Positions 31,970-37,898 of a stretch of DNA of 37,898 bases are shown here, piece after piece. A program made the position numbers and the translations under genes. The notes under the pieces are model-generated. The model saw only the letters and a program-made list of their open reading frames with translations. It ran no database searches and was not told the origin of the DNA. How positions within the stretch are numbered: position 1 is the stretch's first letter; each line of letters opens with the position of its first letter. The stretch covers positions 1 through 37,898 of the forward strand of contig QHUS01000053.1 in NCBI GenBank assembly GCA_003222035.1. Reading direction: 5' to 3'. Origin of the DNA: Gemmatimonadota bacterium (GTDB lineage Bacteria > Gemmatimonadota > Gemmatimonadetes > Gemmatimonadales > GWC2-71-9).

Positions 31970-32774
31970 CATAGGCCTCCAGCGGCACCGCCCTTTCCAC
32001 GTCACCGGCTTCTTCCCGGATGCTCCACCGGAACCACACCACCGTCGCCGCCACCCACAAATAGATCGTTCCCACGACCCACATCAACAGGCCGCCGAGC
32101 TGCTGGTCGGCCGCGGGCGTGAGTCCCCACATGCGCGGCGCCGACTCGTAGAACGGGTACAGGACCCGGTCCGCGAGCGTGATCAGCGCGCCCGCAAGCG
32201 ACATCGGCAGGCCAAGCGCGAACAGATACAGCAGCTGAATGGCATAGCTCGCCCGCGGGAGCTCGGGCACGGGTGACAACACGGGCCACCACATGATCAC
32301 CGCCGTTGCGATGAACACCAGGTGCTGCACCACGTGGAGCCCGTGGTGCTCGAGTGCCGCCTCGTAAAATTGCGGGAAGTGCCACAGCGTGATCGGCGCC
32401 GAGAACAACACACCCGCGGCGAGGGGTCGCGTGGCCCAGCGCGCGAACCGCATGACCGGGCGCGGCCGCAGGAGCGGGCGCACGACCCACGCGGGCGTCC
32501 CGTACAGCAGCAAGGGCGGAAACACCAGGGTGAGCACGAGGTGCTGCACCATGTGGGCGCTGAAGAGGTAGAAGTCCGACAGGTTGTGGAGCGGCCCGTT
32601 GAGCGCGAGGCCCAACACAGTCAGCGCACCCACGAACGAGGCAACGCGGCGTCGGGGTGGAGCCAGTCCCCCCCAATACACGTAGAGCCCGCCCAGCAGG
32701 GCGAGCCCGATGATCACGCTCGGATGCAGGTCCCACCGTTGCCAGGCCCCGGGGACCGCGGGCGGCGTCGTCAT
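31926..32774 (-). CDS. ctaG: Cytochrome c oxidase assembly factor CtaG (caa3 type)
   Basis: Membrane protein needed for assembly of caa3 oxidase, probably copper-related, of the Bacillus CtaG (caa3_CtaG) family and not the Cox11 family. 282 residues, about seven membrane segments. Conserved histidine motifs HNLSDFYLFSAHMVQHLVL, ITLWHFPQFYEAALEHHGLHVVQHLVF (in pieces LWHFPQFYE and HVVQHLVF) and DQQLGGLLMWVVG. Last gene of the ctaCDEFG operon, overlapping ctaF (ATGA). The final ~16 residues (GNAERETRNAEQRT) are read from the heptad array of element F and look foreign to the family. Confidence 0.9.
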   Translation of the reverse strand: MTTPPAVPGAWQRWDLHPSVIIGLALLGGLYVYWGGLAPPRRRVASFVGALTVLGLALNGPLHNLSDFYLFSAHMVQHLVLTLVFPPLLLYGTPAWVVRPLLRPRPVMRFARWATRPLAAGVLFSAPITLWHFPQFYEAALEHHGLHVVQHLVFIATAVIMWWPVLSPVPELPRASYAIQLLYLFALGLPMSLAGALITLADRVLYPFYESAPRMWGLTPAADQQLGGLLMWVVGTIYLWVAATVVWFRWSIREEAGDVERAVPLEAYGNAERETRNAEQRT

Positions 32775-33097
32775 CCGGCCCCGGCGGCACCCCTCAGCGT
32801 GAGGGCCCCGTAGAACAGGAACAGCAGCGCCACCATCACACCGACTGCGAGCAGCAGGGGCGCTCCGAAGAGGAACGTGAAGAACTTGTTATCGGCCTTC
32901 AGATGCATGTAGAACATGATGACGAGCGCGAACTTCGCGGCCGACAGGACGAGCAGCACCGGCACGAGCACCCCGTGGAACGCGGGCACGTAGAATACGC
33001 CGACCTCGAGCACCGTGAGAATCACGAGCGCCGCGGCGACCCGCAGGTAGACGTCGACCGTCGGATGCGCGTGCTCTCTTACCTCGGTGTCCGCCAT
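32771..33097 (-). CDS. ctaF: Cytochrome c oxidase subunit IV (prokaryotic)
   Basis: Small accessory subunit of the oxidase, 108 residues, three membrane segments. The family signature is SAAKFALVIMFYMHLKADNKFF (seen as AKFALVIMFYMHLK), with an N-terminal H-rich soluble part (REHAHPTVDVYLRV). It starts 28 nt after ctaE. Confidence 0.93.
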   Translation of the reverse strand: MADTEVREHAHPTVDVYLRVAAALVILTVLEVGVFYVPAFHGVLVPVLLVLSAAKFALVIMFYMHLKADNKFFTFLFGAPLLLAVGVMVALLFLFYGALTLRGAAGAG

Positions 33098-33125
33098 CGT
33101 TGTCTCCTGTGCGTCGGCGTCGTCT

Positions 33126-33719
33126 CTACTGGATCAAGTAAACCACCGTGAAAATGATGATCCACACGACGTCCACGAAATGCCAGTACAGCCCGGTGAT
33201 CTCGACGGTCATCGCGTTCGCAGGTCCGAGCCTTCCCTGCAAAGCGCGCACCCACAGCGTGAGCAGCCACAGGACGCCGACCGCCACGTGCGCCCCGTGC
33301 GTGCCCGTGAGCACGAAGAACGTGCAGCCGAACAGGTTGGTGCTCATGGTCAGGCCCTTGTGCACGAACTCGGTGAACTCAATGACCTGCCCACCGAGGA
33401 ACACCAGCCCGAGCAGCGCCGTCGAGAACAGCCAGATCTTGCCCCACTTCATGTCCCCGCGCTGCACGGCCGCGAGCGCGAGCACCATCATGAGACTCGA
33501 CATCAGCAGGTCGAACGTGCTGACCGACGTGAAGGGGATGTTGAGAATGTCGTGCGGGTACGGGCCGACCACGCTGCGCCCTTTGTAGACCAGATACGTG
33601 GAGATGAGCGAGCCGAACAGCAGGCATTCGGAGCCGATGAAGGCCCAGAACGCCATCTTGCGGCTGTCGAGCCCCATGCTGGTGTAGTGCGCGGTCGGGG
33701 CGTGGGCGGCGTGGGTCAT
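33126..33719 (-). CDS. ctaE: Cytochrome c oxidase subunit III
   Basis: 197 residues, five membrane segments, as in short bacterial subunits III. Motifs: KMAFWAFIGSECLLFGSLI at the N-terminus, WLFSTALLGLVFLGGQVIEF, FFVLTGTHGAHVAVG and YWHFVDVVWIIIFTVVYL at the end. ATG at 33719 is 3 nt after ctaD. Confidence 0.95.
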   Translation of the reverse strand: MTHAAHAPTAHYTSMGLDSRKMAFWAFIGSECLLFGSLISTYLVYKGRSVVGPYPHDILNIPFTSVSTFDLLMSSLMMVLALAAVQRGDMKWGKIWLFSTALLGLVFLGGQVIEFTEFVHKGLTMSTNLFGCTFFVLTGTHGAHVAVGVLWLLTLWVRALQGRLGPANAMTVEITGLYWHFVDVVWIIIFTVVYLIQ

Positions 33720-33722
33720 CGC

Positions 33723-35513
33723 TCAGACCTCGAAGGGCTCGAACGCCCACCCATAAATTCCCACGATCAACACGCCCGCTCCCACGAACGCGAGCCACAG
33801 CGTGTGGGTGAGCGGCGCGAGCGCCATGAGCGGCAGGCCGAAGGCGGCGACCATGGGCCACCATGAACCACCGGGCACGTGGATCGGACCGGGCGGCGTC
33901 GCCGGTGGATCCTGCATCGGCGCATGGAGCTCGGTTCGCCAGCGCGGCAGGCGACTCGTGATCGTGGGGATCACCGAGAAGTTGTAGACCGGTGGCGGTG
34001 AGGGGATGCTCCACTCGAGCGTGGCGCCGCCCCAGGGATCGTTCGAGGCAGTCTCCCCGCGGCTCCGCGTGCGCCACAGGTTCGCGATGAAGACGAGGAG
34101 CGACACGGCGATCAGAAACGCCCCGACGGTCGAGACGAGATTGAGGTCGCTCACGCCCAGGTCGGGCGAGTACGTGTAGATGCGGCGCGGCATTCCGAGC
34201 AAGCCGATGAAATGCATCGGGAAAAAGGCGACGTTCATGCCGATGAACTGCAGCCAGAAGTGCCACTTGCCGAGCGGCTCGGAGAGCAGGCGCCCGGTCA
34301 TCTTGGGCCACCAGTAGTAGATCCCCGCGAACAGCCCCATGATCGTCCCGCCGAACAACACGTAGTGGATGTGTGCCACCACATAGTACGTGTCGGTCTG
34401 TTGCAGGTCGGCGGGGGGCGATGCGTGCGACACGCCCGACAGCCCTCCGATGATGAACATCGCGATAAAGCCCACCGCGAAATGGAGCGCCGTGGTGCCG
34501 CGGATGTCGCCGCCCCACAAGGTGGCGATCCAGTTGAAGATCTTCACGCCGGTGGGCACCGCGATGAGCATGGTGGTCGCGGCGAACACCGAGTCCGCGA
34601 TGGGCCCGAGGCCGACCGCGAACATGTGATGGCTCCACACGCCCCATCCCATGAAGCCGATCAGGATCCCCGAGTACACCACCACCGTGTACCCGAACAG
34701 CGGCTTGCGGGCGAACGTCGGCAGGACCTCCGAGACGATGCCCATCGCGGGCAGGATGAGGATGTAGACCTCGGGATGGCCGAACAGCCAGAACAGGTGC
34801 TGCCACAGGAGGGGAGTCGCGCCCGCGCCGTGGACGTAGAAATGTGCGCCGAAGAAGCGGTCGAACATCAGAAACACGAGCCCGACCGTGATCACCGGGA
34901 ACGCGGTGATGATCAGGAACTGGGTGACGAGCGTCATCCAGGTGAACACGGGGAGGCGCATCAGCTTCAGCCCGGGCGCGCGCAGGTTCAGGATGGTGAC
35001 GATGAAGTTGAAGCCGGCCGCGAGCGAGGAGATGCCGAGGATCTGAAGGCCGAGCAGCCAGAAGTCGATGTTCGGTCCGGGGGAGAACTGGCGCTCCGTG
35101 AGATTCGCGTAGCCGAACCAGCCGCCGTCGGGCGCGACGTTCAGCATGCCGGCCTTGAACAGCGGTCCCACGAACCAGCTGGCGTTCAGGAACAGGCCGC
35201 CCAGCAGGAAGACCCAATAGCTGAAGGCATTGAGCCGCGGGAAGGCCACGTCGCGCGCGCCGATCTGCAGCGGCACGATGTAATTGAAGAAGCTCGCCGA
35301 GAGAGGCATCAGGGCGAGGAACACCATCGTGGTGCCGTGCATCGTGAAGAGCTGGTTGTACGTCTCGGCGGACACCACGTGGCCGCTGGGTTGCGCCAGC
35401 TGCAGCCGGATGACCAGCGCCTCGATCCCCCCCAGCAGGAAGAACACGAACGCCGTCCAGAAATACAGTAGACCGATCCGCTTGTGGTCAGTGGTGGTGA
35501 GCCAGCTCTTCAT
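33723..35513 (-). CDS. ctaD: Cytochrome c oxidase subunit I, A1-type haem-copper oxidase
   Basis: Catalytic proton-pumping subunit, 596 residues. Haem a ligands H59 and H383, haem a3 ligand H381 (VVAHIHYV). CuB ligands H246 with cross-linked Y250 (GHPEVY), H295 and H296 (WSHHM). E248 of GHPEV marks the A1 subfamily with a D-channel; K324 is the K-channel lysine. After the standard 12 segments, the C-terminus carries a linker (PWGGATLEWSIPSPPP) and two further membrane helices (WWPMVAAFGLPLMALAPL, LAFVGAGVLIVGIYGW), as in caa3 enzymes. ATG at 35513 is chosen because it overlaps the ctaC stop and begins the family N-terminus WLTTTDHKRIG. Confidence 0.97.
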   Translation of the reverse strand: MKSWLTTTDHKRIGLLYFWTAFVFFLLGGIEALVIRLQLAQPSGHVVSAETYNQLFTMHGTTMVFLALMPLSASFFNYIVPLQIGARDVAFPRLNAFSYWVFLLGGLFLNASWFVGPLFKAGMLNVAPDGGWFGYANLTERQFSPGPNIDFWLLGLQILGISSLAAGFNFIVTILNLRAPGLKLMRLPVFTWMTLVTQFLIITAFPVITVGLVFLMFDRFFGAHFYVHGAGATPLLWQHLFWLFGHPEVYILILPAMGIVSEVLPTFARKPLFGYTVVVYSGILIGFMGWGVWSHHMFAVGLGPIADSVFAATTMLIAVPTGVKIFNWIATLWGGDIRGTTALHFAVGFIAMFIIGGLSGVSHASPPADLQQTDTYYVVAHIHYVLFGGTIMGLFAGIYYWWPKMTGRLLSEPLGKWHFWLQFIGMNVAFFPMHFIGLLGMPRRIYTYSPDLGVSDLNLVSTVGAFLIAVSLLVFIANLWRTRSRGETASNDPWGGATLEWSIPSPPPVYNFSVIPTITSRLPRWRTELHAPMQDPPATPPGPIHVPGGSWWPMVAAFGLPLMALAPLTHTLWLAFVGAGVLIVGIYGWAFEPFEV

Positions 35514-36517
35514 TTCAAACTCTGCAGGTAGGCGACGAGGGCCGCGATGTCGGCGTCCGAGAGCGGCGGCTTCATGCGCATCATGAGTGAGCCGGGCTTG
35601 AGCGCGGGTGCGTCGGCAATCCACGCCGCCAAGTGGGCGGAGTCATTCGGGAGGATCCCGCCCGCGATCGTCGTGCGGCTGCCTACGTGCGTCAAGCCGG
35701 GACCGATGACCCCGGCCGACACGCCTTGAATCAGGTGGCACCCGATGCACGCCGAGCGCGCGTAGATCGCTCTCCCCTGCTCCGCGGGACTGGCTTTGGG
35801 TGGCGTGGCCGGTGGGCCCAGCTGGGCCTGCGCCCAGGCGCCAAACGCCGTGTCCGAGTCGACGATCACCCGCAGCCGCATGTTGGCGTGCGAGACGCCG
35901 CAGAACTCGGCGCACTGCCCCGAGTAGTCGCCCACCGAGTCGGCGCGGAAGGCGATGTAGTTCGTCTGACCGGGGATCGCGTCGCGCTTGCCGCCGAGCA
36001 GTGGCGCCCAGAAGGAGTGGATCACGTCGGCCGACGTGATGCCGATGCGCACGGGCTTGCCGACCGGGAGGTGGAGCTCGTTGGCGGTCGTGAGGGCCAG
36101 ATCGAGATACCTGAACTCCCACCACCACTGGTGGCCGATCACCTCGACCTTGAGCGCGTCGGCCGGCGCCTCCCCGGAGCTCGTGAAGATCGTGCGGACG
36201 GTGGGCACCGCCACAAACACGAGGATCACCGCCGGGGCGAGGGTCCAGGCGATCTCCAGGAGGGTGTGGCCGTGCGCGGGCTTGGGGGCCGGGCGGCCTT
36301 CACGGTGGCGGAACCGGACGAGCGCGACGACGAGGAGCACTTCGACCAGGACGAAGACGGCGGCAGCCCACCAGAAAATGTCGGTAAACAGGCTATCGGT
36401 GGCCTGGGCGAAGTCGGAGCGGGGGCGGAGGGTCGACTGCGGGAACGGACCGGCGCACCCGGACAGGGCGAGCGCTAAGGTCACGAGCCAGAGGCGTACG
36501 CGCGACGTATCGGTCAC
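35510..36517 (-). CDS. ctaC: Cytochrome c oxidase subunit II with fused cytochrome c domain
   Basis: Receives electrons and passes them to subunit I. 335 residues. Lipoprotein-like signal (LWLVTLALALSGC). Two membrane helices to about residue 110. CuA site with C202, C206, H210 and M213 (CAEFCGVSHANM) and WWWEFRY; C-terminal class-I cytochrome c with CIGCH (257-261) and a distal methionine (SLMMRMKPPLSDADI). CuA plus haem c defines a caa3 oxidase using a soluble or membrane cytochrome c. GTG at 36517 is chosen because the signal begins there; TACTCT 10 nt upstream fits a leaderless promoter. An out-of-frame ATG lies between. Confidence 0.95.
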   Translation of the reverse strand: MTDTSRVRLWLVTLALALSGCAGPFPQSTLRPRSDFAQATDSLFTDIFWWAAAVFVLVEVLLVVALVRFRHREGRPAPKPAHGHTLLEIAWTLAPAVILVFVAVPTVRTIFTSSGEAPADALKVEVIGHQWWWEFRYLDLALTTANELHLPVGKPVRIGITSADVIHSFWAPLLGGKRDAIPGQTNYIAFRADSVGDYSGQCAEFCGVSHANMRLRVIVDSDTAFGAWAQAQLGPPATPPKASPAEQGRAIYARSACIGCHLIQGVSAGVIGPGLTHVGSRTTIAGGILPNDSAHLAAWIADAPALKPGSLMMRMKPPLSDADIAALVAYLQSLK

Positions 36518-36527
36518 GGAGCATGGG

Positions 36528-36533
36528 AGAGTA
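36528..36533 (-). promoter_or_regulatory. Putative -10 box of the caa3 operon
   Basis: TACTCT on the minus strand, ten nt before the ctaC GTG; no ribosome binding site. Same arrangement as for phoB, pstC, ffh and rhomboid. Confidence 0.35.
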
Positions 36534-36629
36534 GCGGCGCGGGAAGCGGGCGTCAACGAACACCGGGACGCCTTTGCACCCTTGCACCCGCCCCGATCCC
36601 CCCGTCCACTCTGCACCGTCGAGCCGGTC

Positions 36630-36659
36630 TTGACAGCCGCCAATCCTGCGACCGATTAC
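36630..36659 (+). promoter_or_regulatory. Possible promoter of the right-hand TonB-dependent receptor
   Basis: A perfect -35 TTGACA (36630-36635) followed by an 18-nt spacer and GATTAC (36654-36659). The leader would be about 75 nt and includes AGGAGG before the ATG. The -10 is weak, so this is tentative. Confidence 0.35.
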
Positions 36660-36740
36660 AGCGCAACCGGCGCGCGACGCTGCCGGTCCACGGTGGTCGT
36701 GCGGGACCGCTAATTCGCCCACGATAGGAGGAAAGGCACC

Positions 36741-37898
36741 ATGAGGGTCTTGTCTCGGTGGCGGCGCGTGGGGCAGCTGGTTCTGCTCGCGGGCCTCGTG
36801 ACGGCAGTGCTGGCGCGCGGAGCGCCGGCACAAACGAGCACTGGCAGCATCCGGGGATATGTGACCGACTCGAGCGGCACGCCGATCGAGGGCGCCCGTG
36901 TGGCCGCGGTGAGCGTCCTCACGGGGGCAGAGCGCGACGTGGAGACGCAGGCCAAGGGATTCTATGCCCTCCTCGGCCTCGTGCCGGGCGAGTACGACGT
37001 GACCGTGCGACAGATCGGGATGGCGCCGCAAAAAGTCCGCGTGCGCGTGCAGATCGGGGAGGTGGCTACGTTGGACTTGAAGCTCGCCGCGACGGCTTTG
37101 CAGCTCGAAGCGGTGACGGTTGCGGCAGCAGCCGGCGTGGAGACGCGCACGTCCGAGGTCGCGACGAACGTGACCCAGAAGCAGATCGAGGCGCTGCCCA
37201 CCGCCAGCCGCAACTTTCTCGACCTGGCTGCCCTGGCACCCGGCGTCACGGCTTCCGAGGATCGGATCAACGGGGTCGGATTCAGGACCTTCCAGGGCGG
37301 GGGCGCGAGCCCCAATCAGAGCAACGTCTATGTGGACGGTACGAGCCTCAAGAACGATCTGACGGCAGGTGGTGTCAGCGGCCAGGACGCCAGCCGCGGG
37401 AATCCATTCCCGCGGAATGCGATCCAGGAGTACCGCGTCATCACCCAGAACTTCAAGGCGGAGTATCAGAACGCCGCGAGCGCCATCATCACCGCCACCA
37501 CCAAGTCGGGCGGGAACACGTGGCAGGGAAGCGCATTCTACGGATATCAGAGCAAGGATCTCGTCGCGCTCGACACCTTCCAGATCGCCGCCAAGAACAA
37601 AGCCGACAGTATTGCCAACGCTACGGGGAATCCTTCGACGTTTAGCGAGCCGGATTATACGCGCTCGCTAGTGAGCTTGAGCCTGGGTGGGCCGATCCAG
37701 CGGAACAAGCTGTTCTTTTTCGGCGCGTACGAGGGCAATTACCAGAACCGCGCAAACCTCGTCAGCTTCAATCCGCCGACCAGCTTCCCCGCACTCGATG
37801 CCGTCAATCTCGCGCAATACAACGGGAACTTCACGTCGCCGTTCCGCGAAACGCTGGTGTTCGGCAAGCTGAATTACATGCTCGATCCCAAGTCGTCC
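36741..37898 (+). CDS. TonB-dependent receptor, Oar-like, with N-terminal carboxypeptidase-regulatory domain (3' part missing)
   Basis: 386 codons present, open at the right edge. A good signal peptide, basic then hydrophobic (RVLSRWRRVGQLVLLAGLVTAVLA) with cleavage near APAQ, about residue 31. Regulatory-like domain about 33-115 (GSIRGYVTDSSGTPIEGARV, GFYALLGLVPGEYDVTV), then the plug (IEALPTASRNFLDLAALAPGV, VYVDGTSLKND, YRVITQNFKAEYQNAASAIITATTKSGGNTWQGSAF in shorter motifs), then barrel strands (LSLGGPIQRNKLFFFGAYE). AGGAGG lies ten nt before ATG 36741. It is a paralogue of, not a copy of, the receptor at the left edge. Ligand unknown. Confidence 0.93.
   Translation, partial: MRVLSRWRRVGQLVLLAGLVTAVLARGAPAQTSTGSIRGYVTDSSGTPIEGARVAAVSVLTGAERDVETQAKGFYALLGLVPGEYDVTVRQIGMAPQKVRVRVQIGEVATLDLKLAATALQLEAVTVAAAAGVETRTSEVATNVTQKQIEALPTASRNFLDLAALAPGVTASEDRINGVGFRTFQGGGASPNQSNVYVDGTSLKNDLTAGGVSGQDASRGNPFPRNAIQEYRVITQNFKAEYQNAASAIITATTKSGGNTWQGSAFYGYQSKDLVALDTFQIAAKNKADSIANATGNPSTFSEPDYTRSLVSLSLGGPIQRNKLFFFGAYEGNYQNRANLVSFNPPTSFPALDAVNLAQYNGNFTSPFRETLVFGKLNYMLDPKSS

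Noticed and set aside
1-37898. tRNA, rRNA, tmRNA or SRP RNA genes
   Set aside because: No cloverleaf with TTCGANTC-type T-arm or other conserved RNA core was seen in the few intergenic spaces.

Overview
This is GC-rich bacterial chromosomal DNA with almost no non-coding space. Both ends are cut inside genes for outer-membrane TonB-dependent receptors of the Oar-like type, with an N-terminal carboxypeptidase-regulatory (CarboxypepD_reg-like) domain. Together with a caa3-type oxidase operon, a trans-envelope phosphate regulon and a diderm outer-membrane porin, this points to a soil-type diderm, most likely a member of Gemmatimonadota. That placement is inferred from gene style and not from a phylogenetic marker search.

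Left part (1-11105). A truncated TonB-dependent receptor diverges from polX (PolX polymerase with PHP exonuclease). Convergent with polX is a long minus-strand block that reads, in transcription order: SpoU-type rRNA methyltransferase, prepilin peptidase, a single-domain ClpB/ClpC-like AAA+ protein, a gluzincin-like secreted metallopeptidase, and then the classic ffh-rpsP-rimM-trmD-rplS-rnhB translation/secretion operon. RimM here is unusually short.

Middle part (11268-16777). thiD and a DUF2071 protein are on the plus strand. A small secreted protein and a purine-salvage operon (add-nupC-punA, adenosine deaminase to nucleoside transporter to purine nucleoside phosphorylase, all overlapping by a few bases) are on the minus strand.

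Phosphate regulon (16964-26166). phoB-phoR, a porin, pstS, an intrinsic terminator, then pstC-pstA-pstB1-pstB2-phoU. Two nearly identical 22-bp Pho-box-like sites made of 11-bp direct repeats lie before the porin-pstS unit and before pstC. A third, weaker one lies in the phoR-porin gap.

Right part (26144-37898). A rhomboid protease, dnaK-degP/htrA, two membrane proteins of unknown function, and a caa3 cytochrome c oxidase operon (subunit II with fused cytochrome c, I, III, IV, then the CtaG assembly factor), followed by a second TonB-dependent receptor.

The most unusual signal in the window is a set of short-period repeat arrays. Units of 7, 8 or 10 bp are tandemly repeated and, in six loci, arranged as two opposed arms around a short loop. 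At least four loci share one 10-bp unit (consensus GGCGGTGGAG), one uses an 8-bp unit and one a 7-bp unit. Single-arm heptad arrays occur in ffh, at the 3' end of phoR and upstream of phoB. Many lie inside or across the ends of genes and are translated in frame (AAA+ protein, PstB2, CtaG tail, RNase HII tail, PolX tail, Ffh loop), so they behave like gene-invading palindromic elements. A second recurring theme is TAnnnT -10-like boxes 6-10 nt upstream of start codons without a ribosome binding site, suggesting leaderless transcripts.
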